From the NCBI RefSeq assembly GCF_016906535.1, contig NC_057376.1, positions 744,001 through 808,000 on the forward strand: 64,000 bases of DNA, read 5' to 3'. The stretch comes from Rhizoctonia solani. Lineage: Eukaryota > Basidiomycota > Agaricomycetes > Cantharellales > Ceratobasidiaceae. A program made the translations under genes and the position numbers. The notes beneath the pieces are model-generated. The model worked only from the letters and a program-made list of their open reading frames with translations. It searched no databases and was not told the origin of the DNA. The stretch's first letter is position 1. The number at the start of each line of letters is the position of its first letter. This document shows positions 24,836 to 39,585 of this stretch, piece after piece.

Positions 24836-27462
24836 TCAGACGCAAGGGAAACTACCGATTCGAGTATGGCCAGTGTCAACCGCGCCGCGAGTACCAGCCT
24901 TAGTTTGCAATTTCAGCCACGTTCCCCAGTCTCCTTATGCACAGTCAAGTGTCCCGTACAACCAAGGGTTACCGCGTGCATCGCGTGCTCTGTGGTTGGG
25001 AATGGGCTCTGCCCAGTTACCAAAAATGAGAGAATATCCCTAGTGTCCAGACTTCTGCCGGCGGGGCGGTGTACGGCAGGTTTTTGAGTATCTCTGGGCA
25101 TGCAAATCAACAAAATCAATTTGTCCGCTATATATGAATGTGAGAAACATATTCTCACCAGGCGACGCAAATGTAACAGTTCCAAAGAAGGTATTGTATG
25201 TAGGGGTGGCTTGCGCACATCACGAATCACCGCACTTCCAAAATCGATAAACTTGACCTGGACCAATGTCAGCCGCCGCGAAAAAATTGGAGAGAGTTGA
25301 CACACACCTTGAACTCACGATCAATAACCAAGTTCTCATCCTTGATGTCACGATGTGTTATTCCGATCGAATCTAGGTACCAAACCGTCTCCGCGACTTG
25401 GGCAAAGATGTACTTGGCTTGCCCCTCGGACAGGCGTTCGTGCTGCTCAATACATTCAAATAAATCATATGATGCTCTACGCGGCATTTGAGGGCGCGTC
25501 GCAGACAATGGAAGCGATCCACGGGGGCCAAGGGGTATTTCATTCTGAGCTGAAGACGAGGACATGCGCCGCATTGTAGGAATGCTCGGCATCGAGTTTG
25601 ATGCTGCAAGTGGACGAAGCGGTGAGCTGTGTACAGGTGCATATGGTGATATCGACTTTGCTTTTGTTACGTCGACCGGTGAAGACTCGTCGCTGATATC
25701 GACATGCTCCTGTCCCTTGTGTTTGTTTTTTACGTTCTTCGACCAAGGAGATCCATGTAATTCTTGAACCTAATTAAAATTAAGCGCTTGGATTAGCGCA
25801 TTCGCATGGAAAAATAAATCACGGCATTACCAGATAGAAATACACCGCGTCCTCGTAGAGCCCATAGAAGCGAACGACGCCGGGATGTTCCGCGAGCTGC
25901 AATACAACAGCCTCAAGAGGCACAATGTCGTTCTTATAATCACGAATAAGCCCACGCGTTGGGACCAAGCGACGATTGATGAACTTGACTGCGACTTGCG
26001 CATTCGTATACACGTTGCGTGCGCCAAGTACGAATCCATACCCCCCTGAACCGAGCTCAGTCTCGAGGCAGTATTGTCGGGCGAAGCTTGCCTCCAGTAG
26101 ATATCCCTCGGGAAAATACTTTGGGAATCGGGATACTCCCTGTATCTGTAACCGTAACAAGTCGGATGCACTTAGCTCGCGAGGGACCGACGCAGACTTG
26201 ACTGTCGAGAGCTTCAAATTGAGTTGCCGAAATTTCCCAACAGATGGGCTAAGAGGCAGATTAGTGCCCCAATTGTCACGTTTAGACACCGTTTCTCCAG
26301 GAGTCAATACCGACAATGGCAGTGTTTGCAAACTAGGCATGTATGCGCCACGATTCAGTTCACTGATAGGCACTGACGCAAAAGATGGCTGGAGGTGGGG
26401 CGGAGGAAGAGGAATACTCCTGCGCGGGTATTTCTTGGTGGAGCTCCTTGAAAAGTTCTCATGAGAGGACGGACGATTTGACACGGGGTGTTGCTGACGT
26501 GCTTGAGAGTTGTTAGGAGAAGGAATTAGCTCGGCGCTAGAGCTGTGAGCTTTACTGGCTTTCATTATCTTTGGGCCAACGATAATGTGCTCGCCACCGT
26601 GACCATCGTCGGCGAAGCTATTTCCTTGACTCTTAGAATAACTGGTTGAAAAGTAGGAATTCGAGTTCAATTTCGTGTCATCTTCGATTATGCCAAGTCC
26701 CAAGTCAAGTCCAAGACATGATTCTTCAGAGGGGGTAAGAGTTGAGACAGAGTGTGCAGATAGTATGCTGTCTTCTTCAAAAGGGGCGGTGATATCCATC
26801 CCGTGGTCTTCGTCATCAACAACTTCGACACGACGACGCAGATCTCGAGCTAGCGGGCTGGGCAAAGGAGAGACTTCTTGCTGACGAACGGCATCGAGTA
26901 ATCCTGGGCTTTGTCCAGAGCGATAGTTGCAAATACTTGGCAGTATGAATGAAAGCCCCTTAGCCTTGGTACGAAAGCCAGGTTTCGATACGGTCGCGGA
27001 TGGGTCATTACGCAACTCAGGCTTGGAAACGGTAGAACTCTGAATAAATGGATCAAAAGAAAGATCAGATTTTGTAGGAGAAAGCGAGGGTGATTCCAAT
27101 TCACGGAGCGGAGATTTTTGGGGAACAGAGGTAGCAGGGGACATCTCTAATGTAGGCGTCCAGGGAGACAGGAATGAACTTTCAGACATATTATCGTCGG
27201 CACGAATGGACGGAGAAGGAGATATGCTTAGAGGCGAGATAGGAGGAACGTCCAAGTCGCCGCCGTCGACAAGAACGGAGAACGAAGAACTACGCGAAAT
27301 GCCTTCCTGGCTACCACGGCGATAGTCGTGCATGGCACAATCTTCAATTGGCTTATGTGGCCCCTGACGGACGTTATCGAAAGTAACAGGAAGGTTATCA
27401 CGGTCGCTAGAGTCCATGGTGCGGCTTGTGTCTCTTGTCCGGGTGTGCTGTACAATAATCAA
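24836..27462 (-). CDS. Serine/threonine protein kinase with long disordered N-terminus
   Basis: The first about 400 residues are Ser/Pro-rich and probably regulatory. The kinase domain follows: glycine loop LGSGGYGFVLGARN, ATP-binding Lys in VAVKFINRR, catalytic loop HRDIKDEN, DFG as KFIDFGSAV, activation end FFGTVTFASPE, then PYTAPPAEVWTLGI. The short domain and the HRDIKDEN/KFIDFGSA pairing resemble PIM and PAS-kinase-type CAMK enzymes. Just after WTLGI the frame breaks near 25033 (one base short) before LSFLVTGQSPFPTTEHAM, and the C-lobe end is not clean; I place the stop at 24836. ATG choices are 27462 or 27418 (MDSSDRDNL). An upstream frame at 27527-27646 could be a first exon. The family subtype is uncertain; the kinase call is not. 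Confidence 0.82.
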
Positions 27463-28240
27463 ATTAATACAGGAAGGAAAACAGTAAAGCTACGTACACT
27501 TGGAGTGCGCTTTTGAAGAGCAATAGACGCCCCCACTCGGTCGGACAGTGGTCGTCGATGACGAGAGTTTTAGGAGCAGGGGCTATATAAAGAGAGCCCG
27601 CCAAGTTGATTAGCAACTCATAAATCAGGGGTGTTCGATGATCCATGGAGGGTCTTCATCAGCGACGCGGTGTTCGTCAGATGACCGTTCAAATAAATAC
27701 CGCCAGTCGTGTATGCGTACCAATTAACTTATTATGTCAGCTCGGGGGTAGGTTGAAGATCCCCCTCGATTTTCGACCATTGAGTTCTGTTTCTCACTCA
27801 TGACATCAACCTAGTCCCTGATACTCAGTGCTATACGATCCCTCTAGAATTGTTCACAATATATTCTACCTGTGGGTTCCGGGTCGGCTTAAGGCCACCA
27901 TCCGCATTCCGGATCCATGCATACCCAATCATTGGCAGCGATCCTGCCGCTGATGTTAGTATATGTATATACGTTAGGAAATCCTTACACGTATGCAATA
28001 TTCACAGGCTGTCACAATAAAGAGGGAATCTACCGAGAATAAAAATAGCTCTGCATTCAATGGCTCATGGGGGCACTGTGCCGTGATGGATGTAATCCTC
28101 GAGGCGATCCATGTCGCCTTTGTTTGTCAGTCTCGTCATTGATTACCAATCTCTCAGGCAGTAGATGAACCTTTCTTGGCATTACTCTTTGCGCTCTCGA
28201 CCACCTCCTAGACAACGACTCGAAAAGAAACTTGAATACG

Positions 28241-29916
28241 ATGGTACATTTACATGCGTTAGGACTGCTTGCTTCTGTGTCTGGACTGCAGCTGGTCGCT
28301 GCACAGGGTGCTTCCCAGACATACGCGGCCACGCTTGCGGGCTTGTACAATATGCCGACATCTACCGTACTTCCTTTCCCTAGTAGCACTATTCCAGCGC
28401 CCACTGCGCAGGCATTTATTACTTCCGGGGCCTCTTCGGACGGCCTCGGTTGGTCACTGTCCAAGGGGCGTCTTCAAAACGGAGGAGATAACATGGCATT
28501 CGTCGCCGATCCCTTTCCCTCGGCTTCGTTGGCCAAAGACCCAGACGTCTCGGCATCTGCGTATGCCGAGCCTGTACTTCGGATAACGTATCCTGCTGGT
28601 AGTTATTCAAACCACACGGGAGGCGGTGCGTGTTAGATAACCATTGCTGTGAGAAACGAAAATACTGACCGCAGCCGCGTCATTTTTATATGCCAGGTGC
28701 CCAATTCGTTCAGCTATGGAATTCAACTTCTAACTTTCAGAGCATGGTACTCAGCTATGAGGTTGCTTTTGACGCCAACTTTGACTTTGTCAAGGTTAGT
28801 CCACTGTCCAACATCACCCACGAACCTCTCCTATTTTTGGAACATTGAGAGTCTGGGGGCGCTAAATATACTACTGTCAACAGGGAGGTAAGCTTCCGGG
28901 GTTGCGGGGCGGGCCAGATATTTTGGGATGCTCGGGTGGGAAGCAACTACTGGGAGTGATTGTTTCAGCACGCGGTACGTGTTTTCATACTTGTGCTCTA
29001 GGCATAGTTGGCCTAAGAGTATTGGCACAGCCTTATGTGGAGGACCAACGGCAATGGGGAAGGTACGAACAAGAAAAAAAGCAAGTTCGGCTCCTGATTA
29101 TGTTTATCTAGTTTACGCGTACATACGTCCCGTCAATGGGATCTGCGACTCTAGCCTTGTTCGATGCAACGACGATTTTGGCATTTCAGTGAATCGGGGT
29201 ACGTAGTGTTAAGTCGATCTTTGCCCTCGGTACCGATGATCATGAACTATCCCCACAGGTTCTTTTGCATTCCAGTCTGGAACTTGGAACAGAATCACTA
29301 TGCTGGTTCGATTGAACAGCCCTGGTAAGCTTGCTTCATTCGTCTTCATCGTGTTGTGGGGAATTAATATCCCCTCCACAGAGAACGTGGCTAATGGCCA
29401 ACTACAACTGTTGTGGGTTTTCTCGTCGCCTGTGATAATCACCTGCGATCTAACCACGCCTATCGATACGCAGCTACAACGATCTACTCGCCCTTTCATA
29501 CAATGGGATACAGTATCGTAACTCGGACCGTATCAACTCGATCAGTGGCTTGTTCTTCTCGTGCGTAGAATCCTATTGTTGTTTGTCGATCCAAACACAA
29601 TTCACTGATTATCGTTGCTTCTCCCCTCGTGAACAGTACCTTCTTTGGCGGTAAGATCTACCGTTTCTTTTCCGGTGCCCCTTTTTCTAAGCCCTTGTCT
29701 TTTTGTGAACCAACAGGTGAAGACTCCTCATGGGCCTCCCCAAAAGAACAGCACACCTACTTCCGTAACATTCGAATGTGGGGATCGGACGCCCCATCAA
29801 ATATGACCGGGAATAGGATCAACGCGGCCTCGTCCATAGCCGTAGGCTTCCCGGTCTGGCTACCGATTTCGGTGGGCGTCATGTCAGCCTTTGCTGGTGC
29901 TCTGTTTGTACTATAA
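28241..29916 (+). CDS. Secreted polysaccharide lyase, PL14-like, probably GPI-anchored
   Basis: Predicted to cleave uronic-acid-containing polysaccharides by beta-elimination. The ATG at 28241 starts a signal peptide (MVHLHALGLLASVSGLQLVA). The core has VLRITYPAGSYSNHTGG, LSYEVAFDANFDFVKGGKLP, GLRGGPDILGCSGG, CFSTRYMWRTNGNGE and VYAYIRPVNG. The GLRGG...C.GG...CFSTRxMWR pattern is typical of fungal PL14 proteins. The C-terminus (IAVGFPVWLPISVGVMSAFA) is hydrophobic and ends without a charged tail, as in GPI-anchor signals. One base is missing after the GGG at 28938-28940: restoring it gives CSGGEATTGSDCFSTRY. TAA is at 29914-29916. PL14 members act on alginate or glucuronan; the substrate here is unknown. 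Confidence 0.75.
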
Positions 29917-30171
29917 AGGGACTTGGCTTTTGTGTGCTATGATGAACGTTCAGAACTTTTTCCGATTAATGCTTCCATAAGACTTTGCCTAATTCACGGG
30001 TAGCCCAACTAGACTTTTTGGCAATGTATCCGAACACTGGACTTTGATTGACTGGCTGTATATATAACTCTCACGCTCATTCAATGTGACGGTTTTGGAG
30101 TTACATTCGGACACATACGCATGGAGTAATCTCGAGAAAACCACAACTCGCCTTGCGCCCTCCGGTGAAGC

Positions 30172-31359
<1,188 letters not shown>

Positions 31360-34090
31360 AGCCGTAGCTTGAACGAAGATCGGTTTGTGACTGGCGAATC
31401 AAGTAGCGCCGATTGATTCCCGCTCGTGTCATATTAGCTAATATCTCGACCGAGTAAGTGGCACAGCCACCATAAGGATTTACTACGGAACGTGGTATGT
31501 CTAATCATACCCTATCCGTGAAACATCAGCACCTGTGGCCAGGCTCAACTCTGTGGTGGTTGATACATATTTCGATCGACCCTTTAGTTTGAATCAGCTC
31601 ATCATACGCATATACACTTCGAAATCGTTCGGTTTCGGAAACACGGAATTCAGTTTTTTGGTGTCTAGCTTTATCCATCTAGTTTGTCGCTTATACCACC
31701 CGTAGAGCCTCGACCACTCAATATAACCCAGTTCTTCCTTTCTGTTTGACACAATCGAGCCCCCGGAGACTCAAACAGCCATATTGTTTATGCTACTTGG
31801 TATCACTCCAGAATGGACTCGCTTGATTACACTGTGCATTATCCTGTAACACTTGATTGAGCTACCTCCTGTCTAGAATATCTGAATACTATCCACTATA
31901 GGTGCTACGCATTTGTTAAAGCCACAAAGCCACATACTTTAATTCAGTAGTTCAAATAAGGGGTGTGAGGTGACACGCGACAACCATAAAACTGGGGTGT
32001 CCATGCGTGAATCGGCTTATGCGGGGGGGCTGCAAACGAGGGGAGATGCGGTTACTACAAATTTATGTTTTACCCACAATCACAAATATGTGGACCTTTC
32101 TTTACGACCCCAGAGCTTGATCTCAGTTCGATCCCCTAGCTCACCGATGTGCGGCATATTCACTCATCACTTAGAACTAGTCCCCACATTTCCTGTCGGA
32201 CTTTCTTATCATTAAATAGCAACTCGCTGTAGATTGAAGATTGGATTAGTTGTAAGAGGGAACCGAGCCTAACCCCCGCGGGTGAAACTGCCCGGGTCCG
32301 AGTGATGCTGGTGGCATGGTTTCCCCAGACCTCAAGCACACGATGATTTGCAGTTGTCCAAGTTCGTGAAATGCGCTTCTCGTCTCCTAGCCCAGTCGCT
32401 CGACTGTATGCTCCTCGCGAGCTCGAAGTAGTGAGCTGCGTGTGATTTCGGCTCTCTATATTAGCACCATTGCTTTGCGCCTTCGTTTCAACGGTCTAGC
32501 TAGGTCTTTGAACACCACTGATCGTCACTATGCCCCCTGTTGCCAATCACTCTACAAGGTGCAGTTTGGCACTATGCTCACTGAATCTTATTCGCAATAT
32601 TTTGTGTTATATGCGCCACAATAATGACACACACAACAAGCCTATCTAGATCGGTTATTTTCGGATACAGAGCGCTGGAACAACTAATCCCTGTACATTC
32701 GAAACTAGGGCCCGCTCGGCGAACGAGACCGGATCCAATACTTTAATAGGTAATTACATACCACAAGTGGATCAATTAAAATGATTTAGCATGAGATAAA
32801 TTGGTTACGCTTAGAGTATAGCCCTCGTACGTAAAAGAAATAACCGGGGCGTTTGATTCATGCCTTCTTCGGCCAATATGTCTCGGCTGAAATATGAACT
32901 AATAGGCCGTGATCTCTTCCAATGACTGAAATTTCAAGTCACCGAGCTGCTCATCCATGGTCCTCCCGAAAATCTAGAGATATACGTAGCGTGCAATGGG
33001 CGCCTGATAGCGTGTTCCTTTTGCTGAATAGGGTTGAGCGATGATATTCAGCCCTCGTGTTTGCGTATAACCCTACACTCAAATATACGGCTGCGCGAGG
33101 AAAGGAATAGGAGATAGCGTTTAAGTGCAGTTGGGTCAGATTCAACCCTCACAAAAGTATGAGCTTCTCAATCCAATAAGGAAGTAGTACATACATCATG
33201 GGATTGCACAAATGCTTCGTGACGCAAGGCGATTGGATCAAAAGACACTTGACACATGATAGTCCCTGGCGCCGATCGGCTCACCTTTACGGTGCCATAT
33301 CTCTGTACCCCAAATCTCAACGAATGCCGGGCCCATCTCGGAGACATCCAGCCTGACCTCAACAGAAATGATCAAAGCATGGCTTAATGATCGAGATAAG
33401 TATTAAATCGCAATCAGGTTTTTCTTTCTATCCCAATAGTCGGGTTCTGACTGAAGAAACGCGAGGCAGATTGCGTTTAGTTTATTCATGTTCATGTGAC
33501 CTGAGAAGACCATGCTTGGGTGATAAGGTAGATGCTCATTAGAGCTGTCGGATATTATTCCTTTTACTAATACGTGCTGCGTGCAGGACCCCGGAAACAG
33601 TTGGCGGAGCAGCAGCTCTCACCCGGTCAAGCATTAGGAGTACCCAGATTCCATGCTGTGAAGCAATTTACCCATGTTTGTAATAGGGGTATGGTGAGCG
33701 TACAGCATACAATCGCAAAGGGCTTGGTGCTTGCGGTTAGCACTGCTGCGCCATGGTTAAGCCTCATAGGGTGGGGCCAAGAGATTGGCCACTCAATAAA
33801 GCAGAGCACCACTAATCAGAACTATGATATTCTTTTGCCATTCATGATGTTGTTTCGTGTCGTCATTCATACACTGCCAACGAAACAAGATTTAGCGCTA
33901 ACAACACTACCGTATCTATAATTTCAAATACGATAGGCAATGTGAGAAGGAGGCAGGTTTGAATCGGGAACATTGTCACGTAATGATGACTATCTATAAT
34001 TCGCAATAAGACACCTGCATCTCAAGCTTGATTCTCTACGTAAATTCGGGGGCCTAGCCTCCAAAGTGGCAACTATAATTGATTTCTCTG
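31360..34090. other. Gene-poor interval
   Basis: Only short frames occur over 2.7 kb. A coding-looking piece exists on the minus strand at about 33160-33362: one frame reads LDVSEMGPAFVEIWGTEIWH and another, after a possible intron, DPIALRHEAFVQSHD. I could not extend it into a gene. No tRNA, repeat array or transposon motif was found. Confidence 0.5.
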
Positions 34091-35742
34091 ATGTTGCACC
34101 TCGGGAACGTCTCCGAGGACGTTATCATTCACGTCGCGTTCTTCTTGGATCTTGACGATCTCTGGACACTGAGACAGGTGAGTAGGTCTCTCACGACTGG
34201 CTGAGGCCCCAGAACAATCTCCAATACCCACACCTTCAACACGTGCAGGTGTGCGTTCGAGTTAGGTCATTAGTTAGTTCTACCCCAGTCTGGCGGATAG
34301 CCAGCTCTCGTTTATCGCTTCCCATATGGAACCCGAACCCGACAACCGGTTCATATTCTTCCTCAAACATCTCGGGGCTACCCGCGTTTATAAGAGATAC
34401 CTGGCGTGCTGCGCAGATTGATAGACGCTGGTCTACTGCAAAGTCCTACCTCTGTCTTTGTAAGGAACCTATCCAGGGATGGTCAAGCATCAGATTGGCC
34501 GGCAGTGACCAGTGGATTATCTGTACGAATGACCGTGGCGATGTGGCCGCTACGAAGTTCACACAGGCAATCAACCAACCTATGAGAGAACAAGTAATCT
34601 ACCGTTCTTTTTTTGTACCTGTTCGCGAATGGTCTGGTTTGGTCGGTTGGTTCCGAACTTTAGCTGTGCTAATCCTACAGCTTGAAAATAACCTTCGTAG
34701 GTAAATTATAACCACCAGACTATTTTTAAAGAATTTACTTATAGGATTTTTGATAGATTGAATATCCATTTCAGCCCCCTACCGTCGTCGGACGGTTCAC
34801 AAGCGCTCGATGGATTACCTCAATACAAATTAACATTGCCTGGTCAAATTACTGTTGTTGCTATTGAGGTTTGCACCTCGAGTCGTGTTCTGATGATTCT
34901 CTGTAAAGATCCGGATCACCACTCCTCCTCATTTCTGGACGTCTGGTCTTGGGGTCCCAGTGAAGAGCAGGCATATCAACCCCCTGAACATACCATGCGA
35001 ACTGTTCATTTTGAAGTACGTCAGCACATTCCCCCGGTCATGATGATCCTACTCGGCCCGAGCTTATTAACACCCCCTTACAACTTGACAACAGGCAAAC
35101 GATTGCGCATTTCGTGTAGTCCAAATAAGGGAGGGCCCGCACGTTTTTGTGGCCCGAGCGAATAAGGACGCAACTTACTTCGAGTTCTACGATCTACAAG
35201 GACATATGTCCCACTCAGGACAGATCGAGCCTAAGGCTCAGATTCCGGTTGCTCATGAATCACTGCCTTGGCCATGCCACCAGATTACCCTCCCACACCC
35301 TAGGGTTGTCCCACCTACTGGGAACTTGGATTATGACAACCCGATCTCTGTGGTACTCTGTGCCGCAAGGTCTCCACGACTTAGCGAACTCCTGGGATAT
35401 CGCGTGTGTTTGCACCGCGACCGGGAACTAGTGAGCCTATCGTTCCTGGGCGGTTATATTCTGCCCGAATATCATGATGTATTCCGGTGTGTAGTGGGGC
35501 CGCTAGGGGTGCGTGGCGCTGTACTTGTGTCCGACCCAAGGGCGAACCCCAGGTCTCAGTTGATGATACTCACACTCGATGGTAACGAATACAAGCAGCT
35601 TAACACCGGATGTTTGGTCAGCGAATTACTTTTGCCGATGGATCTCTCTATTGATGAATTGCATGGTACTGTAACCGTCCTGGATGGAACACAAAACTTG
35701 CATGTCTTTCTATTTGATCGTTATCTGGCCTTGGGCAAATAG
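34091..35742 (+). CDS. F-box protein
   Basis: Predicted substrate adaptor of an SCF ubiquitin ligase. The ATG at 34091 starts MLHLGNVSEDVIIHVAFFLD and continues LDDLWTLRQ, a standard N-terminal F-box start (L..DV...I...L...DL..LR). After an intron near 34179-34246 the protein continues with a long beta-rich C-terminal part (for example LPQYKLTLPGQITVVAIEVC and YVRFEF-like repeats of strands) that resembles the beta-propeller-like tails of Agaricomycete F-box proteins. Introns occur near 34594-34770 and 35015-35095. TAG lies at 35740-35742. Fungi of this group carry large, fast-evolving F-box families; the substrate cannot be predicted. Confidence 0.68.
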
Positions 35743-36465
35743 ATTTTGCTATGCACAATACTAAACCGCTTATATTACCCATTCAAATGTGCTTTGCGTG
35801 TTTGAATTATTTTATTCGCATATCCCACTTGGCTTATGTTACTTTTAGCATCGGCATGGAAAATGATCGGCCTACATCCGACTTTGGCCGGTCCATTCCC
35901 AGTCAGAGCGGAAAAGTGATACCGAATCGATGAGCGCTCATCGGGTAAATCTAGCGCGAGCTGAATCGGGCGATATTGGGTTTGGTCGCGAACTCTGGAG
36001 CTCCACATCCTTTGGTTGGTACCCAACACACCATCTTTGGACATATCACCACACTGCACGCGAGATCTAGCGTTCTTCAATTGGATAGACACGAGGTTTT
36101 CCTATACTGATTTTCCCAATAAAGCTCGACTTGAGAAATCGTGGGCGTCAAGATTTCATTTCGTAGGTTGATCTATATGACATATGGCACATCTACGTCC
36201 CTTTACAGAGTGTTAACCTCAATAAGAACAATCACAATACATCACACGACACGACCGGAATTAACCGTATGCCTCATGTATACGATCGAGTCCAACGAGG
36301 TATTGATCAATTTGTTCGGAAAAAAAACCTTGCTAGTATCCTTGAACACGCGATCCAGTTGGATATAATTGGCGAGGGAATATTGAATAAATGCAGAGCC
36401 TCAAGGTTGAGGCTTACCGGGGTCTGACCGTGGAAATGATCAAGTGAGATTTCCAAGTATATGTA

Positions 36466-37916
36466 TTAGTCATAATACAGCATGCGTGTAGGTGCAGTCT
36501 GGGGGGTATCTACAGTGTGTGAATGCTTGCGAGGCTTGAATATGAGAACCAGAATAAGGCCGAGTATGATGAGTAGAAGGAGGAATATGCACTTTCTTCG
36601 ACCAGTGTTGCGTTGATACCTGTATGTGCCACTAATTAATAGGATGGCTCAAAAGGGAAAGGGATCGTGACAAACCGAGTTGCAATGTCAAGCTCCTTGA
36701 CAGCATCTTCCATATGAATCGCTGTTTGTTGAATGTTATACTCCACACTATCCAAAATTGTGCCTTGGTCGATGACTAAATTAGACAAATCTTTGAAGAG
36801 CTCGGCCAAAGAAACAATGGACTTCGCAATCTCAGCAATCTCATGATTCCTGGCGGCTAAACTCGGGTCCGAATGTTGCATAGCGGAGAGCTGTGATCGA
36901 GACTAGAGAAACGGGTTAGAAACGTCAGCGATCAAAGCCAAGAACTAACCCCATACCGCTTCTTCGTCCTCCTGAACTGAATCGTAAGTATTAGTAGTAT
37001 TGGAAGGCAGGAGACCAGATGCGATCATCTGATCGTTGCGGCTGATTGCACGGCCTTGAAGCTCTGATGGGCGATGAATCTGTCATGGATCCGATCGATG
37101 AATCGCGAGAGGGAGCACGGACTTTGCATATATACCCGCTGCTTGGTTCGGAACAAGGCACTGAGGTCCTGAACCTTAGCAGCAAGTGCACGTTGGACAT
37201 TGCGAGCCGATGTAACATCGTTTTGAGAAGAGTGGGAATTAGGGGGAAAAGTGTGGCCCGAGGCGGATATTCGTTGAATTAACGAATGACAACGTCTAAA
37301 CTCCTGTAAGCGGAGTTGATACGGCAATCAATAAAGTTTTTCGTTTTGTGGAAAATTTTACTGACTCACGCGTGTTATTTCGTTCGTACGTTGCTCAATT
37401 TCGCGTTCCTCTTCAGAACGGTCCTTGAATCCCGGAAGCACGTGCTTGGCATGAAGCTTGTCAAGGGCCAGGACTTTTTAATCGGATATCAGTAGCGGAG
37501 TTGAAAAGGGAGCATGAAGTGTCGGAGTTCAGAGTTTGTGTGGTATCTATCGGATCGGATCCGGAAAGTATAGGAGTGACACGTACTCTTGTTTCTGGTA
37601 TCGACGATAGCCATTTCTACCTGGTCCGAAATATCCAACCTAAAGTGTTAGTAAACAAGTAAGACAAACCACCCTAACACGTAAAAAATTACAATAAATA
37701 CCATGGAGGCGTAATATCGATGTGGAGCGCGGCATTCGCCGAGTTGTCGTCGATGATAAGCCGCTGAGCCTCACCGGCGTCGGGATCGTCGTCGATGTCT
37801 ACATACTGACGTCGGGACCGAGCATAGCGAGAAGCGCGCGCTTGTGAATCGCGATAAGATATAAAAAGATTGGTTCGGGAGCGCGTCGTAGGATGGTATG
37901 CGCTGAGTGTAGCCAT
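36466..37916 (-). CDS. TLG2: Syntaxin of the trans-Golgi/endosome (Tlg2/syntaxin-16-like Qa-SNARE)
   Basis: A tail-anchored SNARE for endosome-to-Golgi fusion. The ATG at 37916 is followed by TRSRTNLFISYRDSQARASR, matching the N-terminal RxRTxLFxxYR signature of Tlg2/syntaxin-16. The middle exons (EFRRCHSLIQRI, VQRALAAKVQDLSALFRTKQ) form the regulatory helices. The SNARE motif runs through IAEIAKSIVSLAELFKDLSN and LVIDQGTILDSVEYNI, with the central Gln of the zero layer in VIDQGT. A final exon supplies the membrane anchor (CIFLLLLIILGLILVLIF) and a short lumenal tail; TAA is at 36466-36468. About five small introns are needed. No frame break was noticed. Confidence 0.85.
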
Positions 37917-39585
37917 GGCATGGGGAGAGATGGGCGAAGAGACGCACGGTCCGGCTGATCACGTGTAAGATAGGACCCCGTAGACTGCGTGAATAGGGGC
38001 TAAAATAATTGATAGATCGGGGAGCGACCCGGACGAAAGGATTGGGCGATGACGCGCGACAATGGCTATGATCTGGGATTAGGTTAGAACTGGCGGGTCC
38101 CGAATCCAATCGGTCCGCCGGCAGAGAGCAATTCATAACACGCGCTGCTTTTTTTCCTGATTGCATGTAATTGCCAAAGGCCTAGCAGTTTCAACTTGCA
38201 TCTCCTGCCCCCCACGTTCTCAACCGTTTCCGGGCTGTGAACGGCTTCACCCACCTGATGCGACTCCCCCGATACAACTTGTCACAGAACCCTTGGCCCT
38301 CCACTGCGACCACTGGGAGCGGCAAATCTATAAATTACTCCTGCGAATCGGCCTAACTCCTCAGTCCGGTTTTACTCCTCAGCCCCTGTGTGCCTACCGA
38401 ATCGCTACGCTCCCACCCCTGTGTTCACTGAGACTACATTATAACACCTCACTCGCACTTGCACCTCCCACCACAACATGTGCCGCCAAATCACGTATGT
38501 CTACACCCCCCACCCCCCCTCCAATCCGACACACACTGACTCCCCTTCTTGGTCGCTTCGGTAGTGAAGGAACTCAGCACCGTGGCTGTGGCCATTATGT
38601 CAGTACTACATACATGACACTACTCGGCAATTTTTGACATTGTGTCATTACTAGGTGCTCCATTGGGTCTCTGCGATATATGGTGTGCAACCTTTCGGGA
38701 GAGAAAATTCAGCTCAAGATGTATCTAACCGAGTACTCTAGATTGTGAAGACCCGAAATGCAACAAGAGCTCCAAGCACCCTGACGATTGCAAAACACAC
38801 AATACTTGCTCAACGGTGAGCACACTCGCGTGAATACTCAGAATCGAAAATTGACTATTTTACCTTGCAGGAATATGGCCCCGATATCCAGAAGTATGCT
38901 TCTCCCCACATTTTACCCCGACCTTCCATCTGACTCAAATTTCCACTCCAGAATCACAGCAATGAACTACGAGCCATGTGAACGGTATGTCGCGTTTCAT
39001 CTTTGAGTTTCGCCTGGATATAGGTCTCATGGCGTGAACAGATGCAGGGCTAATTGGAATCCAAGCAAAGGAGCTCGACGATACTGAATGGCTAAATAAA
39101 TATAGGCCGACCACCCCTGATACCAACCCATCTACCTTTTTCTCTGCGGTTTTCTCAACACACAATATCTATTCTTGCATGGCCTAATATCGTCTGCATC
39201 TGTACGCTTTCTGTAGCTGTCACAAGTTTTTTTGGTGTATCATTGCAACTCGATACTAGCGACAAATTAAATCTGTTTTCAATACTACTCGTATGTCCCG
39301 ATTTTATCCGGAACAGCCATGCGACGTTCATTGTGCCACCCATATGACCATATGACAGGGATTGCGGCAATGACGCATGACTTACCGCCGGTACGACAAA
39401 CTGTGATGAGCTTAAACTTGATCAAAAGAACAATCAACCAAATAGAGACGAGATACCCTACTTGACCAAGAGAATTGCGGCGCATCGGAGTTGATTGTTC
39501 ACCGGCCCAGATGATACGAAACACAAAAGAACCCCACACATTCGAGAAAAAAATTATCATAACGACAGGATAAACACAACGGCAG
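37917..39585. other. Interval without a supported gene
   Basis: The first 250 bp are the Tlg2 promoter and 5' UTR side. The rest has only short frames, several C-rich tracts (38500-38525) and no recognised domain on either strand. The last part is 3' of NAR1. Confidence 0.5.

Noticed and set aside
32230..32440. GC-rich structured patch that could be a small RNA gene
   Set aside because: I could not fold it into a known class such as 5S rRNA, tRNA or snRNA, and no promoter-like element stands out.
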